A stretch of DNA of 47,643 nt from Clostridiales bacterium UBA4698 (GTDB lineage: Bacteria; Bacillota; Clostridia; TANB77; UBA1234), in the NCBI GenBank assembly GCA_002404755.1, contig DHKI01000021.1, forward strand, positions 1 through 47,643, read 5' to 3'. This document shows positions 15,916-25,027 of this stretch, in pieces. A program made the translations under genes and the position numbers. Numbering within the stretch: the first letter of the stretch is position 1; the number at the start of each line of letters is the position of its first letter. The notes beneath the pieces were generated by a model. The model did no database searches, was not told the origin of the DNA, and saw nothing but the letters and a program-made list of their open reading frames with translations.

Positions 15916-17442
15916 ATGAAAAAAAATATAATAAAAACATTTACATTTATGTTTAGTGCGATGTTCTTGGCAAAAATATTGGGACTTGTTAGAAATATTA
16001 TTTTTGCAAGGTTTTATGGTACAGGAATTGAGGCCACTGCATTTTTTACGGCATCTAGGATACCACTGCAACTTTTGGATATAACTCTAGGAGCAGCGAT
16101 TTCTTCAACATTTATTCCTGTATTCAATGAATATTTGAAAAAAAAAGGGAAGAATCGAGCTTTAGAATTTGCAAATAACTTTTTAAATGTAGTAGTGTTA
16201 GCAACAATAGTATTGACAATTTTAGGAATAGTATTTGCACCGTTTATAGTGAATATAATAGCACCAAATTTGGGACTAGAAACCTATGATATTACAGTGA
16301 AATTATCACGAATATTATTTCCGATTATGATATTTACAGCAGTTGCTTTTGTTTTTGTTGGTTTTTTACAATCAATGGATGAGTTTAATATACCAGCAAT
16401 AATAAGTGTAGTATCAAATGGAATATTAATATTATATTTGTTGGTTTTTAATAACAAATTTGGTATTGTTGGTGTAGCGATTGCTATGGCAATAGGATGG
16501 CTTACTCAAGTGATAGTACAACTTCCAAGTGTTAAGAAAAAAAGTTTTAAATATAGTTTTAAAATCGATTTTAAGGATGAGGGGCTAAAAAAAGTAGTTA
16601 AACTTGCAGGCCCAACGCTTATTAGCTCTTGGGTTCAGCCGATAAACAATATAGTTAATTTGCGATTGGCATCTGGACTTGAAAACGGAGCTGCTGTTTC
16701 TGCTATTGAGTATGCTTATAACATATATTTGATAGTTGTTGGAGTGTTTTCATATACACTTTCAAATATTGTGTTTCCCGAACTTTCAAAACTTAGTGCT
16801 GAAAATGAAAATGAGAAATTAAAAACAATTATAAAAAATGCACTTCAGGTAACTGCACTATTCGTAATTCCAATGTCTATAGGTATAGCTTTTTTGAGTA
16901 ATGATATAGTGAAAATAATCTATGAAAGAGGAGAATTCACAGCACAATCTACGTATCTTACAGCAGGAGCGTTGACTTTTTATGCAATTGGAATGATTGG
17001 TTATGGAATTATGGAAATATTAAATAAGGTATTTTATGCAATGCAAGATGCCAAAACACCAATGATAACAAGTGGAATAGCGATTGTTTTAAATATAATA
17101 TTAAGTGTGATATTAGTAAAATTTATGGGATACAAAGGATTACCACTTGCAGCATCAATAGTATCAATAATTATTGCAGGAATAATGCTTTTAATAACTT
17201 TTTCAAAAATCAAATTGAGCTTTGAAAAAGAAAACATTTTAGAGGTGCTTAAATACATTATAGCTGGCGTAGTTTTAACAAGTATGCTTGTTATTGTTAA
17301 TATGTTCGGTTTTGGTAGTTTAGTAAAAGTAATTGTATCAGTGCTAATTGGTATGGTGGCATATTTCGTAGTGCTTATTTTATTAAAATCAGAAATGGTT
17401 AAATATGCACTTGAGCAAATAAAACAAAAAATGAAATCGTAG
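15916..17442 (+). CDS. murJ: Lipid II flippase MurJ
   Basis: A 508-residue polytopic protein of the MurJ/MviN family in the MOP superfamily, which moves lipid II across the membrane for peptidoglycan synthesis. About 14 hydrophobic segments are present. Family motifs include the N-terminal KILGLVRNIIFARFYG, the stretch with VFNEYLKKKG, and YERGEFTAQSTYLTAGAL in the second half. Size is normal. It begins 9 bases after bofA, with TAGGAG as ribosome site, and ends in a terminator that overlaps its stop codon. Confidence 0.92.
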   Translation: MKKNIIKTFTFMFSAMFLAKILGLVRNIIFARFYGTGIEATAFFTASRIPLQLLDITLGAAISSTFIPVFNEYLKKKGKNRALEFANNFLNVVVLATIVLTILGIVFAPFIVNIIAPNLGLETYDITVKLSRILFPIMIFTAVAFVFVGFLQSMDEFNIPAIISVVSNGILILYLLVFNNKFGIVGVAIAMAIGWLTQVIVQLPSVKKKSFKYSFKIDFKDEGLKKVVKLAGPTLISSWVQPINNIVNLRLASGLENGAAVSAIEYAYNIYLIVVGVFSYTLSNIVFPELSKLSAENENEKLKTIIKNALQVTALFVIPMSIGIAFLSNDIVKIIYERGEFTAQSTYLTAGALTFYAIGMIGYGIMEILNKVFYAMQDAKTPMITSGIAIVLNIILSVILVKFMGYKGLPLAASIVSIIIAGIMLLITFSKIKLSFEKENILEVLKYIIAGVVLTSMLVIVNMFGFGSLVKVIVSVLIGMVAYFVVLILLKSEMVKYALEQIKQKMKS

Positions 17443-17464
17443 GCGAATAAGCCTACGATTTTGC
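17434..17464 (+). terminator. Terminator of the obg-bofA-murJ operon
   Basis: A perfect 11-base stem (17434-17444 with 17451-17461), loop of six bases, short T run. The murJ stop codon lies inside the stem. Confidence 0.8.
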
Positions 17465-17493
17465 TTGTATAATTTAGCTTTTTTGTATATAAT
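17465..17493 (+). promoter_or_regulatory. Promoter of the polysaccharide operon
   Basis: TTGTAT (17465-17470), 17-base spacer, perfect TATAAT (17488-17493), about 80 bases before the polymerase gene. Confidence 0.6.
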
Positions 17494-17571
17494 AGCTATA
17501 TCAAAATCAAAAAAGTATCGTTGTATAAACACTTAAATTTCAGCACATAAAAATAAAAGGGTAGGTGCTTT

Positions 17572-18984
17572 ATGGACAAAATTATAAAAGAAAGTTTTAT
17601 ATATAAAATTATAATTAGTATATCTAATTGGCTTAGTAAAATTTGCTCAAATAGTTTGCTAGTAAACATTTTTCTAAGTGAAAATAAAGAGAAAAGAGAG
17701 AAAATTTATAAGAATAGTATAATTTCAAAGATATTTGATACTGTCTTAAGCTTTTTTAGAAAATTGGCAAAGAAAATAAAATTAGATAAATTGCTAGAAA
17801 ATAGTATATTTGTTAAACCTATTATATGGGTTACACTCGTTGTTGCGTTAACACCATTTTTGCCAACAATGGCAGTATTATTATTGGTTTTGTTATCATT
17901 AGGAACATTATTTTTAAAAGCGATAACACAGGAAGATTTTGAGTTTAAATATTCAAATATGAACATATGGATTTTACTTTTTGTGTTAGTTTATTTGTTT
18001 TCTGCTGTTACATCCATTTCAATGTCAGAAAGTAGAAATATATTTATGCTTATTACGGCATTTATATTGTTTTATTTTGCTTTAATAAATTCTGTAGATA
18101 CAAAATCAAAAATGAAAATGTTGATATACGTATTTATCATATCTGCGACGTGTGCATCTATATATGGAATATATCAATACCACTTTAGTGACGTATATTC
18201 GCAAGCTTGGATAGATGAAACAAAATTTGAAGATATACGAATGAGAGCATACTCAACATTTGAAAACCCTAATGTTTTTGGTGAGTATTTGATAATGGTT
18301 ATACCGATAATAGCTGCACTTATTTTCGAAGAAAAAGGCTTTATGAAAAAGCTCGGTTTATTTTGGCTGTTCGCTATAAATTGTTTGGCACTGATATACA
18401 CATTCTCTAGAGGATGCTGGCTTGGAATTATTTTGGCCATAGCAATATTGGCAATTATGATAGATCGAAGATTTATATTGCTTGGAGTTATTGCACTTTT
18501 AATTTCACCATTTGTCTTGCCTGATACAATAATAAATAGATTTATGAGTATAGGTGATATGACAGACTCATCAACATCGTATAGAGTATATATTTGGTTC
18601 GGAACGATTGCTATGTTAAAAGATTATTGGCTTTCGGGTGTAGGACTTGGAATTACAAGCTTTAATAGAGTATATCCAATATATTCATATAGTGGCATTG
18701 TTGCACCACACTCACATAATTTATATTTGCAGTTAATGGCGGAGCATGGAATTGCTGGTCTTATCGTTTTTGTTGGAATAATATACAATTTTTATAAAGA
18801 AACAGCAATAGCTATATCAAAAAAGAAAAATCTAGTGCTAGCTGGAATAATATCTGGAATGGCAGGATTTTTACTAGAAGGTATGTTTGATTATACATGG
18901 TATAATTATAGAGTAATATTGATATTTTGGACAGTTATAGCACTTGGCTATGCTGAATCGGAAATTTGTAAAAAAGAAGAGTGA
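17572..18984 (+). CDS. O-antigen ligase/polymerase family membrane protein
   Basis: A 470-residue protein of the Wzy_C/O-antigen ligase family, which joins lipid-linked glycans or polymerises repeat units on the outer face of the membrane. After a 75-residue charged N-terminal region come about ten hydrophobic segments. The conserved periplasmic-loop-type motif HSHNLYLQLMAEHGIAGL is near residue 380, and FSRGCWLGI near 280. The N-terminal soluble region is longer than usual. It is the first gene of a block with two glycosyltransferases; the next gene starts 13 bases after its stop. Confidence 0.82.
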   Translation: MDKIIKESFIYKIIISISNWLSKICSNSLLVNIFLSENKEKREKIYKNSIISKIFDTVLSFFRKLAKKIKLDKLLENSIFVKPIIWVTLVVALTPFLPTMAVLLLVLLSLGTLFLKAITQEDFEFKYSNMNIWILLFVLVYLFSAVTSISMSESRNIFMLITAFILFYFALINSVDTKSKMKMLIYVFIISATCASIYGIYQYHFSDVYSQAWIDETKFEDIRMRAYSTFENPNVFGEYLIMVIPIIAALIFEEKGFMKKLGLFWLFAINCLALIYTFSRGCWLGIILAIAILAIMIDRRFILLGVIALLISPFVLPDTIINRFMSIGDMTDSSTSYRVYIWFGTIAMLKDYWLSGVGLGITSFNRVYPIYSYSGIVAPHSHNLYLQLMAEHGIAGLIVFVGIIYNFYKETAIAISKKKNLVLAGIISGMAGFLLEGMFDYTWYNYRVILIFWTVIALGYAESEICKKEE

Positions 18985-18997
18985 AAGGAAATGTATT

Positions 18998-20581
18998 ATG
19001 ATTAAAGTCGTAAATGTTATTAGTGATACCAACATAGGAGGAGCAGGCAAATGTATAATAAACTTTGCTAAAAATTATGATCGAAAGAAATATGATGTTT
19101 CGGTAGTGGTTCCAAAAGGTAGTGCCTTAGTTGCTGAACTTGAAAAAACACCAGTAAAGGTAATAGAGCTAGATGGCATTAAAGACAAATCATTAGACAT
19201 AAGGTCATTATTTAAATTAATAAAAATACTAAAATCTGAAGAACCAGATATTGTTCATACACATGCAACAAGCATTGCGAGAGTTGCGGCTAAATTTGTT
19301 GATGGTGCACGAATTGTTTATACAAGACATTGTGCTTATCCAGTGAGCAACAGAATAAAAAAAGGCATTGGGAGATTTTTATATAAAAGTGTAAATAATT
19401 TTTTATCGGATAGAATAATAGCAGTTGGTAATGCTGCTGAGGAAAACCTATTGGAGGGCGGAATTCCTAAAGAAAAAATAGATACATTTTTCAATGGAGT
19501 TGAAAAAACTCAAATTATAAGTGAAGATGAAAAGAAAGCTTTAAAAAAGGAATATGGAATAGAGGATGACGACTATGTTGTTGGAATTGTAGCAAGACTT
19601 GAAGAAGTTAAAGGACAAGAGACATTTATTGATGCGGCCAAGATTTTATTAAAAGAAGATAAAATAAAAGCAAAGTTCTTAATATTGGGAACTGGAACAA
19701 ACGAAGAAAAATTAAAGAATAAAGTTAAAGAGTTGAAATTAGAAAAAGAAATAATATTCACAGGTTTTGTGAAGAACGTCGGAGATTATTTAAATATAAT
19801 GGATGTCCAAGTAAATTGTTCGTTTGGTACAGAAACATCAAGTCTTTCATTGCTAGAAGGAATGAGCATTGGAGTACCAGCTGTAGTTTCTAATTATGGT
19901 GGAAATCCATATTTGATATCTGATGGTGAGAATGGTTATATAGTGCCAATAAAATCACCAGAAAGAACAGCAAAAGCAATCTTGAAAATCTTAAAAAATG
20001 AAGATGTTAGAAAACACATGAATGAAAAATCAGTAGAGATATACAATGATAAATTTACAATAGAGAGGTATGTGAATAATGTGCAGAACGTGTACGAAAA
20101 AGTTATGAATGAACCTAAATCAAAAAGAATTAATACATTAGATATATTTATAATATTGCTTGTTTTTATTTCTTGCGTTGTTGGATATAAATTTATAAAG
20201 AAAACAGATAATGTAATAGCAGATGATGCTGCGACTAAAGTCGTATACCAAATTCGTACAAATGAAACTATGGAGAATGTTTATGATATGATTGAAGTGG
20301 GCACCCCAGTTTATGAGAGTAGAAAAAATTATTGCATAGGAAAAATAATAGATAAAACAAGTGAGCCGTCAGTAAGATATGCTGCAAATATAGATAATGC
20401 AGAATATGTAGCAACTGAAATGAATGGATATAAAGATATAATATTAACAATTGAAGCAAGTGCAGACAAAGGAAATCAAAACATAATGGTACAAGACTAT
20501 AAACTAAAAGTTGGCGGCGAAGCATACATCAAAGGAAAAGGTTATGCAGTTTTGGGTTATGTAGTTTCTATAGAAAGATAG
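18998..20581 (+). CDS. GT4 glycosyltransferase fused to a DUF4330-like membrane tail
   Basis: A 527-residue fusion. Residues 1-370 form a GT-B family 4 glycosyltransferase: NIGGAGKCIINFAK near the N-terminus, VHTHATS, GIVARLEEVKGQ, and the nucleotide-sugar motif region SLSLLEGMSIGVPAV. Residues about 380-405 are a hydrophobic segment (DIFIILLVFISCVVGYKF), and the last 130 residues resemble the DUF4330-like protein encoded next. So a cytoplasmic transferase is tied to the membrane and to an external domain. The ATG at 18998 follows AAAGGA by 8 bases. The stop nearly touches the next gene. Its substrate is unknown; the context suggests a surface polysaccharide. Confidence 0.8.
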   Translation: MIKVVNVISDTNIGGAGKCIINFAKNYDRKKYDVSVVVPKGSALVAELEKTPVKVIELDGIKDKSLDIRSLFKLIKILKSEEPDIVHTHATSIARVAAKFVDGARIVYTRHCAYPVSNRIKKGIGRFLYKSVNNFLSDRIIAVGNAAEENLLEGGIPKEKIDTFFNGVEKTQIISEDEKKALKKEYGIEDDDYVVGIVARLEEVKGQETFIDAAKILLKEDKIKAKFLILGTGTNEEKLKNKVKELKLEKEIIFTGFVKNVGDYLNIMDVQVNCSFGTETSSLSLLEGMSIGVPAVVSNYGGNPYLISDGENGYIVPIKSPERTAKAILKILKNEDVRKHMNEKSVEIYNDKFTIERYVNNVQNVYEKVMNEPKSKRINTLDIFIILLVFISCVVGYKFIKKTDNVIADDAATKVVYQIRTNETMENVYDMIEVGTPVYESRKNYCIGKIIDKTSEPSVRYAANIDNAEYVATEMNGYKDIILTIEASADKGNQNIMVQDYKLKVGGEAYIKGKGYAVLGYVVSIER

Positions 20582-20590
20582 GTGATAATT

Positions 20591-21073
20591 TTGAAAAAAT
20601 GTAAATTTAATATAGTTGATATATCAGTTATTCTTTTGATTTTGATTTTAGTATTAGCTGCTACTGTCAAATTCGGAAATTATAATAAAACGAATGATGA
20701 AACGGCTAAGATAGATACAATAGATTACAAAATAAAAATTAGCAATGTTAGAAATTATACAGTAGATGCTTTTGTTGTTGGCGATACAGTTTATGATAGT
20801 CAAAACAATGTTGAAATTGGCAAAATAATAGATAAAGAAGTGACAGAAGCAAAAGGATATGAAGTTATAAGAAGTGGTGAAATAGTTGAAACAAAAGTGC
20901 CAAATAAATATGATTTGGTTTTAGTAATCGAAACACAGGGAACTATAGATAATAGTGGATACTTTGCAAACAGAACTGTGGAGTTGAAAGTGGGTAGTGA
21001 AAAAATAATTGAAACTTTGTATGCAAAAAGCACTGGAATAATAACTGAAATTGCACATGAAAACGAAGGTTAA
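20591..21073 (+). CDS. DUF4330-like single-pass membrane protein
   Basis: About 160 residues: a short basic head, one membrane segment (NIVDISVILLILILVLAATV, about residues 5-25) and an external beta-rich domain. It resembles the tail of the preceding fusion protein: both have a phrase of the form VGDTVYDS/VGTPVYES, then xIGKIIDK, and a KVGxExxI ending. I believe these are DUF4330 proteins; function is unknown. The TTG at 20591 follows AGGTGA by 5 bases; the GTG at 20582 overlaps that site. Placed between two GT4 genes, it is probably a scaffold or export partner in polysaccharide assembly, but this is inference. Confidence 0.65.
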   Translation: MKKCKFNIVDISVILLILILVLAATVKFGNYNKTNDETAKIDTIDYKIKISNVRNYTVDAFVVGDTVYDSQNNVEIGKIIDKEVTEAKGYEVIRSGEIVETKVPNKYDLVLVIETQGTIDNSGYFANRTVELKVGSEKIIETLYAKSTGIITEIAHENEG

Positions 21074-21113
21074 AAGATGTATTGACTACAGCTACAAAAA
21101 ACGGAGGATAATG

Positions 21114-22214
21114 ATGAATATACTTTTAGTTACGATGAGTATGGATATAGGCGGGGCAGAGACACATATTTTGGAATTAGCAAAAGCTTTAAATAAAAGA
21201 GAAAATAATGTTTATGTTGTTTCGGCGGGAGGAAAACTAGTAAATGAATTGGCTGATAATGGCGTTGAACATATATATGCACCATTAAAAGATAAAAAAA
21301 TAAGTCACATAATAAAATCATATAGAACAATAAAGAAAATAATAAAAGAGAAAAATATAGATGTTGTGCATGCGCATGCAAGAATACCAGGAGCTATATG
21401 TGGTGTTGTTTGTAAAAGAATGAAAGTGCCATTCGTAACGACGGTACACGGAATTTATAAAGTTAATTTTATGTATAAAATCCTTACTAATTGGGGCGAA
21501 AAAACACTTGCGGTAAGTGATGATATAAAAAAACAAGTTATAAGAGATTACAAATTGAAACCAGAGAATGTTGAAGTAACAATAAATGGAATCGACACGG
21601 AAAAGTTTAAAAAAGATTTAAAAATAAAAGATAAAATGTTGCAAGAACTTGGAATTCAAGCTGATAAAAAAACAGTTATACATATAAGTAGACTGGATAA
21701 AGATTCATCAAATGTTGCAGAGACATTAATAAAAATTTCGCCATTACTAGCAAAAGAAAATACTCAAGTGCTAATTGTTGGTGGTGGAGATAATTTTGAT
21801 GAATTGAAGAAAATGGCAATAAACATACCAAATGTAATAATGACTGGAGCTAGAACCGATATAAACAAAGTGTTAAATGTAGCAGATGTTTTTGTTGGTG
21901 TCAGCCGTGCAGCACTTGAAGCTATGGCTTCTGAAATAGTAGTTATATTAGCTGGAAATAAGGCTTATAACCAAGGCTATCAAGGAATTTTTACCAAAGC
22001 AAAACTAGAAAATGCCTTAAAAACTAACTTTTGTTGTAGAGAAATGGAAGCACTAGAACCAGAAAAATTGCTAAACGACATAAAAGAAGTATTAAGTATG
22101 ACTAATACGCAAGAGATTGAAAAATACAACAGAAGTGTTGTGGAAAAATATTATTCGGTCGACAAAATGACAGATGATGCAGTTTGCATGTATCAGAAAG
22201 TGATAAAAAGATGA
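21114..22214 (+). CDS. GT4 family glycosyltransferase
   Basis: A 366-residue GT-B glycosyltransferase. N-terminal TMSMDIGGAETHILELAKAL binds the acceptor side; VVHAHARIPG, VNGID-like ATINGIDTEKF and HISRLDKDS mark the middle; VSRAALEAMASEIVVI is the nucleotide-sugar motif, with Ser-Arg-Ala-Ala-Leu-Glu replacing the usual EG..LE wording. GGAGG lies 6 bases before the ATG at 21114; an ATG 3 bases earlier is also possible. Last gene of the polysaccharide block; no clear terminator follows. Confidence 0.85.
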   Translation: MNILLVTMSMDIGGAETHILELAKALNKRENNVYVVSAGGKLVNELADNGVEHIYAPLKDKKISHIIKSYRTIKKIIKEKNIDVVHAHARIPGAICGVVCKRMKVPFVTTVHGIYKVNFMYKILTNWGEKTLAVSDDIKKQVIRDYKLKPENVEVTINGIDTEKFKKDLKIKDKMLQELGIQADKKTVIHISRLDKDSSNVAETLIKISPLLAKENTQVLIVGGGDNFDELKKMAINIPNVIMTGARTDINKVLNVADVFVGVSRAALEAMASEIVVILAGNKAYNQGYQGIFTKAKLENALKTNFCCREMEALEPEKLLNDIKEVLSMTNTQEIEKYNRSVVEKYYSVDKMTDDAVCMYQKVIKR

Positions 22215-22346
22215 AAATATTAATTGGATATTGTATTTGAATCTATCTGCAGTAAACTAAATAGAATTGGATTTGAATAAAAATTCCAAAAACTAGGAAA
22301 ATAAAGAACTTTATAATGTGGCAAACGTCAAAATTTAACAAAAATA

Positions 22347-22375
22347 TTGACAAATATGCAAGTCCATGATAAAAT
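22347..22375 (+). promoter_or_regulatory. Promoter of the rpmG-secE-nusG operon
   Basis: Perfect TTGACA (22347-22352), 17-base spacer, TAAAAT (22370-22375) with TG at 22367-22368. The 130 bases upstream, after the polysaccharide block, hold nothing else that I recognise. Confidence 0.8.
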
Positions 22376-22449
22376 GAGCTAGCAAACCACGTAAAGGTTC
22401 TTTTTTTTTGAAGAATTATAGTGAGGAGAGCACTTTGGAGGTGTAAGAA

Positions 22450-22599
22450 ATGAGAGATAAAATAACATTAGCATGTACTGAATGCAAACAAAGAAATTAC
22501 GATACAAAAAAGAACAAGAAAAATGATCCAGACAGAATCGAAATGAAAAAATATTGTAAGTTCTGCAAAAAACATACAGAGCATAAAGAAACAAAATAA
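22450..22599 (+). CDS. rpmG: Ribosomal protein bL33
   Basis: A 49-residue ribosomal protein. It is of the zinc-binding type: CTEC near the start and CKFC near the end give the four cysteines. MRDKITLACTECKQRNYDT and KKYCKFCKKHTEHKETK are typical. The ATG at 22450 follows TTGGAGGTG by 6 bases. It starts the usual rpmG-secE-nusG-rplK-rplA order. Confidence 0.95.
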   Translation: MRDKITLACTECKQRNYDTKKNKKNDPDRIEMKKYCKFCKKHTEHKETK

Positions 22600-22619
22600 A
22601 GTGTAAAGGTGTGAATATT

Positions 22620-22949
22620 ATGCAAGAAGAGAACAAAAATAAAAAAAGTTTTCATCAAGGCATGAAAGCTGAATTGAAAAAAGTTATCTGGCCTACTGGA
22701 AACCAAGTAGTAAAAAGCACATTTGCAACAATAGGTTTTGTTTTGTTGATTTCAGTAATATTAATAGCATTTAATTATGCTTTTAGCTTTTTGAATACAA
22801 AATGGTTTGATTTGGTACTAAAAAGAGATACTAATAATACACAAAACGAGCAAGTAATAGACAAATCAGGTGACACTTCACTTAGTGGAGATGTATTAAC
22901 ATCTGGAGAAAATGATGGAATTAATACTAATGTTGAGAGTGGCGAATAA
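22620..22949 (+). CDS. secE: Preprotein translocase subunit SecE with long acidic tail
   Basis: A 109-residue SecE. The core motif KAELKKVIWPTGNQVVKST precedes one membrane segment (about residues 37-60), as in other Firmicutes. After the conserved end (FDLVL) there is an unusual extension of about 40 residues containing four SG[D/E] motifs (SGD, SGD, SGE, SGE). In the known SecE topology this tail would lie outside the cell. The ATG at 22620 follows AAAGGTG by 7 bases. Position between rpmG and nusG is canonical. Confidence 0.93.
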   Translation: MQEENKNKKSFHQGMKAELKKVIWPTGNQVVKSTFATIGFVLLISVILIAFNYAFSFLNTKWFDLVLKRDTNNTQNEQVIDKSGDTSLSGDVLTSGENDGINTNVESGE

Positions 22950-22985
22950 ATAGTAACTTACATTAATAAATGAAGGAGGAGTAAG

Positions 22986-23525
22986 ATGCCTCAAGATGAA
23001 AATAACAATTCAGAAGTAGCTAAATGGTATGTTGTACATACTTATTCTGGCTATGAAAACAAAGTAAAAGATACTTTAGAAAAAGCCGTTGAAAATAGAG
23101 AAATGCAACATTTAGTTCAAGAGGTTATTGTTCCTATGGAGGAGCAAATTGAAATTAAAGATGATAAAAGAAAAACAACCTTGAGAAAAGTATTTCCAGG
23201 TTATGTCCTAATCAAGATGATTCTTACAGAAGAATCTTGGCACATTGTTAGAAATGTAAGGGGTGTGACAGGGTTTGTTGGAGCAGGTGGAAAACCAGTT
23301 CCACTAACTGATGAAGAGATAAGAGAAATGGGATTTGAAAAAATACCAGTCAATATCGATTATGCAGTTGGCGATACAGTAAAAATTATATCTGGACCAT
23401 TAGAAAGTTTCGTTGGCGTAGTTCAAGAAATCAGTATGGAAAAAGAGAAAGTAAGAGTTTTAGTATCTATGTTTGGAAGAGAAACTCCAGTAGAGCTAGA
23501 ATTTTCACAAATACAGAAAATGTAG
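22986..23525 (+). CDS. nusG: Transcription termination/antitermination factor NusG
   Basis: A 179-residue NusG. The NGN domain begins KWYVVHTYSGYENKVK; the linker-side motif RKVFPGYVLIKM and VRNVRGVTGFVG are diagnostic; the KOW domain is GDTVKIISGPLESFVGVV. It binds RNA polymerase and affects pausing and termination. GGAGGAG precedes the ATG. It lies between secE and rplK as usual. Confidence 0.96.
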   Translation: MPQDENNNSEVAKWYVVHTYSGYENKVKDTLEKAVENREMQHLVQEVIVPMEEQIEIKDDKRKTTLRKVFPGYVLIKMILTEESWHIVRNVRGVTGFVGAGGKPVPLTDEEIREMGFEKIPVNIDYAVGDTVKIISGPLESFVGVVQEISMEKEKVRVLVSMFGRETPVELEFSQIQKM

Positions 23526-23540
23526 TAGGAGGTGTTTAAA

Positions 23541-23969
23541 GTGGCAGAAAAGAAAGTAACTAATATAGTAAAATTGCAAATACCAGCTGGAAAAGCAACT
23601 CCAGCACCACCAGTAGGACCAGCATTAGGTTCAACAGGTGTTAACATTATGCAATTCGTAAAAGCTTTCAATGATAAAACAGCAGATCAAGCTGGAATGA
23701 CAATCCCAGTTGTTATTACTGTATATCAAGATAAGTCTTTTACATTTATTACTAAAGTTCCACCAGTAGCTGACTTATTGTTAAAAGCAACTAAAGTTGA
23801 AAAAGGTTCAGCAAAACCAAATAAGACAAAAGTTGCTAACGTAACAATGGCTCAAGTTGAAGAAATTGCTAAACAAAAAATGCAAGATCTTAATGCTGGT
23901 AGCTTAGAAGCAGCTATGAGTATGGTTAAAGGTACAGCAAGAAGTATGGGTATCACAGTTAGCGAATAA
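23541..23969 (+). CDS. rplK: Ribosomal protein uL11
   Basis: A 142-residue L11, part of the GTPase-associated centre with L10 and L7/L12. The N-terminal motif KLQIPAGKATPAPPVGPALG and the C-terminal VKGTARSMGI are diagnostic. The GTG at 23541 follows AGGAGG by 8 bases; the upstream in-frame GTG at 23532 overlaps the ribosome site and was rejected. Confidence 0.95.
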   Translation: MAEKKVTNIVKLQIPAGKATPAPPVGPALGSTGVNIMQFVKAFNDKTADQAGMTIPVVITVYQDKSFTFITKVPPVADLLLKATKVEKGSAKPNKTKVANVTMAQVEEIAKQKMQDLNAGSLEAAMSMVKGTARSMGITVSE

Positions 23970-24030
23970 TTTGATATTTCGTATAAATGCAATCTTTAAT
24001 AGTATTGTAATAGCAAGATTAAATATGGGA

Positions 24031-24049
24031 GAAGTTCAAGTAGAACTTC
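24031..24049 (+). promoter_or_regulatory. Hairpin upstream of rplA
   Basis: A perfect 7-base stem (24031-24037 with 24043-24049) with a 5-base loop stands 10 bases before the rplA ribosome site in the 102-base rplK-rplA gap. No T run follows, so it is not a terminator. It may affect rplA translation. Confidence 0.35.
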
Positions 24050-24071
24050 GTTAATACCAAAGGAGGTAAAA

Positions 24072-24752
24072 ATGAAAAGAGGAAAGAGATATTTAGAAAG
24101 CGAAAAGCTTATAGAAAAAGGCGTTTCTTATGATTCTAAATCAGCTTTAGAATTAATGGACAAAATGCCAAAAGCTAAGTTTGATGAGACTGTTGAAGCA
24201 CACTTTAAGCTAGGTGTTGATTCTAAACATGCTGATCAACAAGTTAGAGGAGTTATAGTTCTTCCACACGGAACAGGTAAAACTCAAAGAGTTTTAGTAT
24301 TTGCAAAAGGAGATAAAGCTAAAGAAGCTGAAGCTGCTGGTGCAGATTTTGTTGGTGCTGAAGATTTAGTTCCAAGAATAGAAAAAGAAAACTGGTTTGA
24401 TTACGATGTAATCGTTGCAACACCAGATATGATGGGTATAATTGGTAGACTTGGTAAAGTATTAGGACCAAAAGGCTTAATGCCAAACCCAAAATCAGGA
24501 ACAGTTACTATGGATGTAGCTAAAGCTGTTTCTGAAATTAAATCAGGTAAAATCGAGTATAGATTAGATAAAAATAATATTATTCACTGCCCAATTGGTA
24601 AAGTTTCATTTGGACCAGAAAAACTAAATGATAACTTTGTAGCTTTATATGATGCAATCGTTAAAGCTAAACCAGCTGCTTCAAAGGGACAATACATAAA
24701 GAGTGTATCTGTTTCTAGCACAATGGGACCTGGTATCTCAATCAAAGCTTAG
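24072..24752 (+). CDS. rplA: Ribosomal protein uL1
   Basis: A 226-residue L1 protein of the L1 stalk, which also represses its own mRNA in many bacteria. Motifs include VVLPHGTGK-like VIVLPHGTGKTQRV, VIVATPDMMGIIGRLGK, LGPKGLMPNPKSGTV and SVSSTMGPGISI at the end. The start has AAAGGAGG. Canonical place after rplK. Confidence 0.95.
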   Translation: MKRGKRYLESEKLIEKGVSYDSKSALELMDKMPKAKFDETVEAHFKLGVDSKHADQQVRGVIVLPHGTGKTQRVLVFAKGDKAKEAEAAGADFVGAEDLVPRIEKENWFDYDVIVATPDMMGIIGRLGKVLGPKGLMPNPKSGTVTMDVAKAVSEIKSGKIEYRLDKNNIIHCPIGKVSFGPEKLNDNFVALYDAIVKAKPAASKGQYIKSVSVSSTMGPGISIKA

Positions 24753-24770
24753 TTTTATATATTAATATAA

Positions 24771-24880
24771 CCTAAGACAGTAGGTGTGTTTTAATACACA
24801 TAAATTCCTACCGAGGTAAATGAATCGGATTAAAGTCTGATGTTTATTTATCGAAGGTAGGTAAGCATCAGACTTTTTAT
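24771..24880 (+). ncRNA. L10 leader with attenuator
   Basis: The region starts CCTAAGACAGTAGGTG and continues to TCCTACCGAGGT, the typical L10-binding fold before rplJ-rplL. It ends in a 10-base terminator stem (24833-24842 with 24866-24875) followed by T residues. The stem could compete with an antiterminator. L10 (with L12) is known to repress such leaders. Assignment rests on the sequence motifs and location. Confidence 0.85.
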
Positions 24881-25027
24881 ATTCTAAGGTATTGAGATTT
24901 TTATTGCTTAGTAATAGCCAATATTATGAGTATCTCAAGTTTAACATTAGAGTATAGATAGAATTCTTATAACAAAATTTAAGACTTGTAAAAGTTATTA
25001 AATAATAAAGATAGGGGAGGTGTAATA

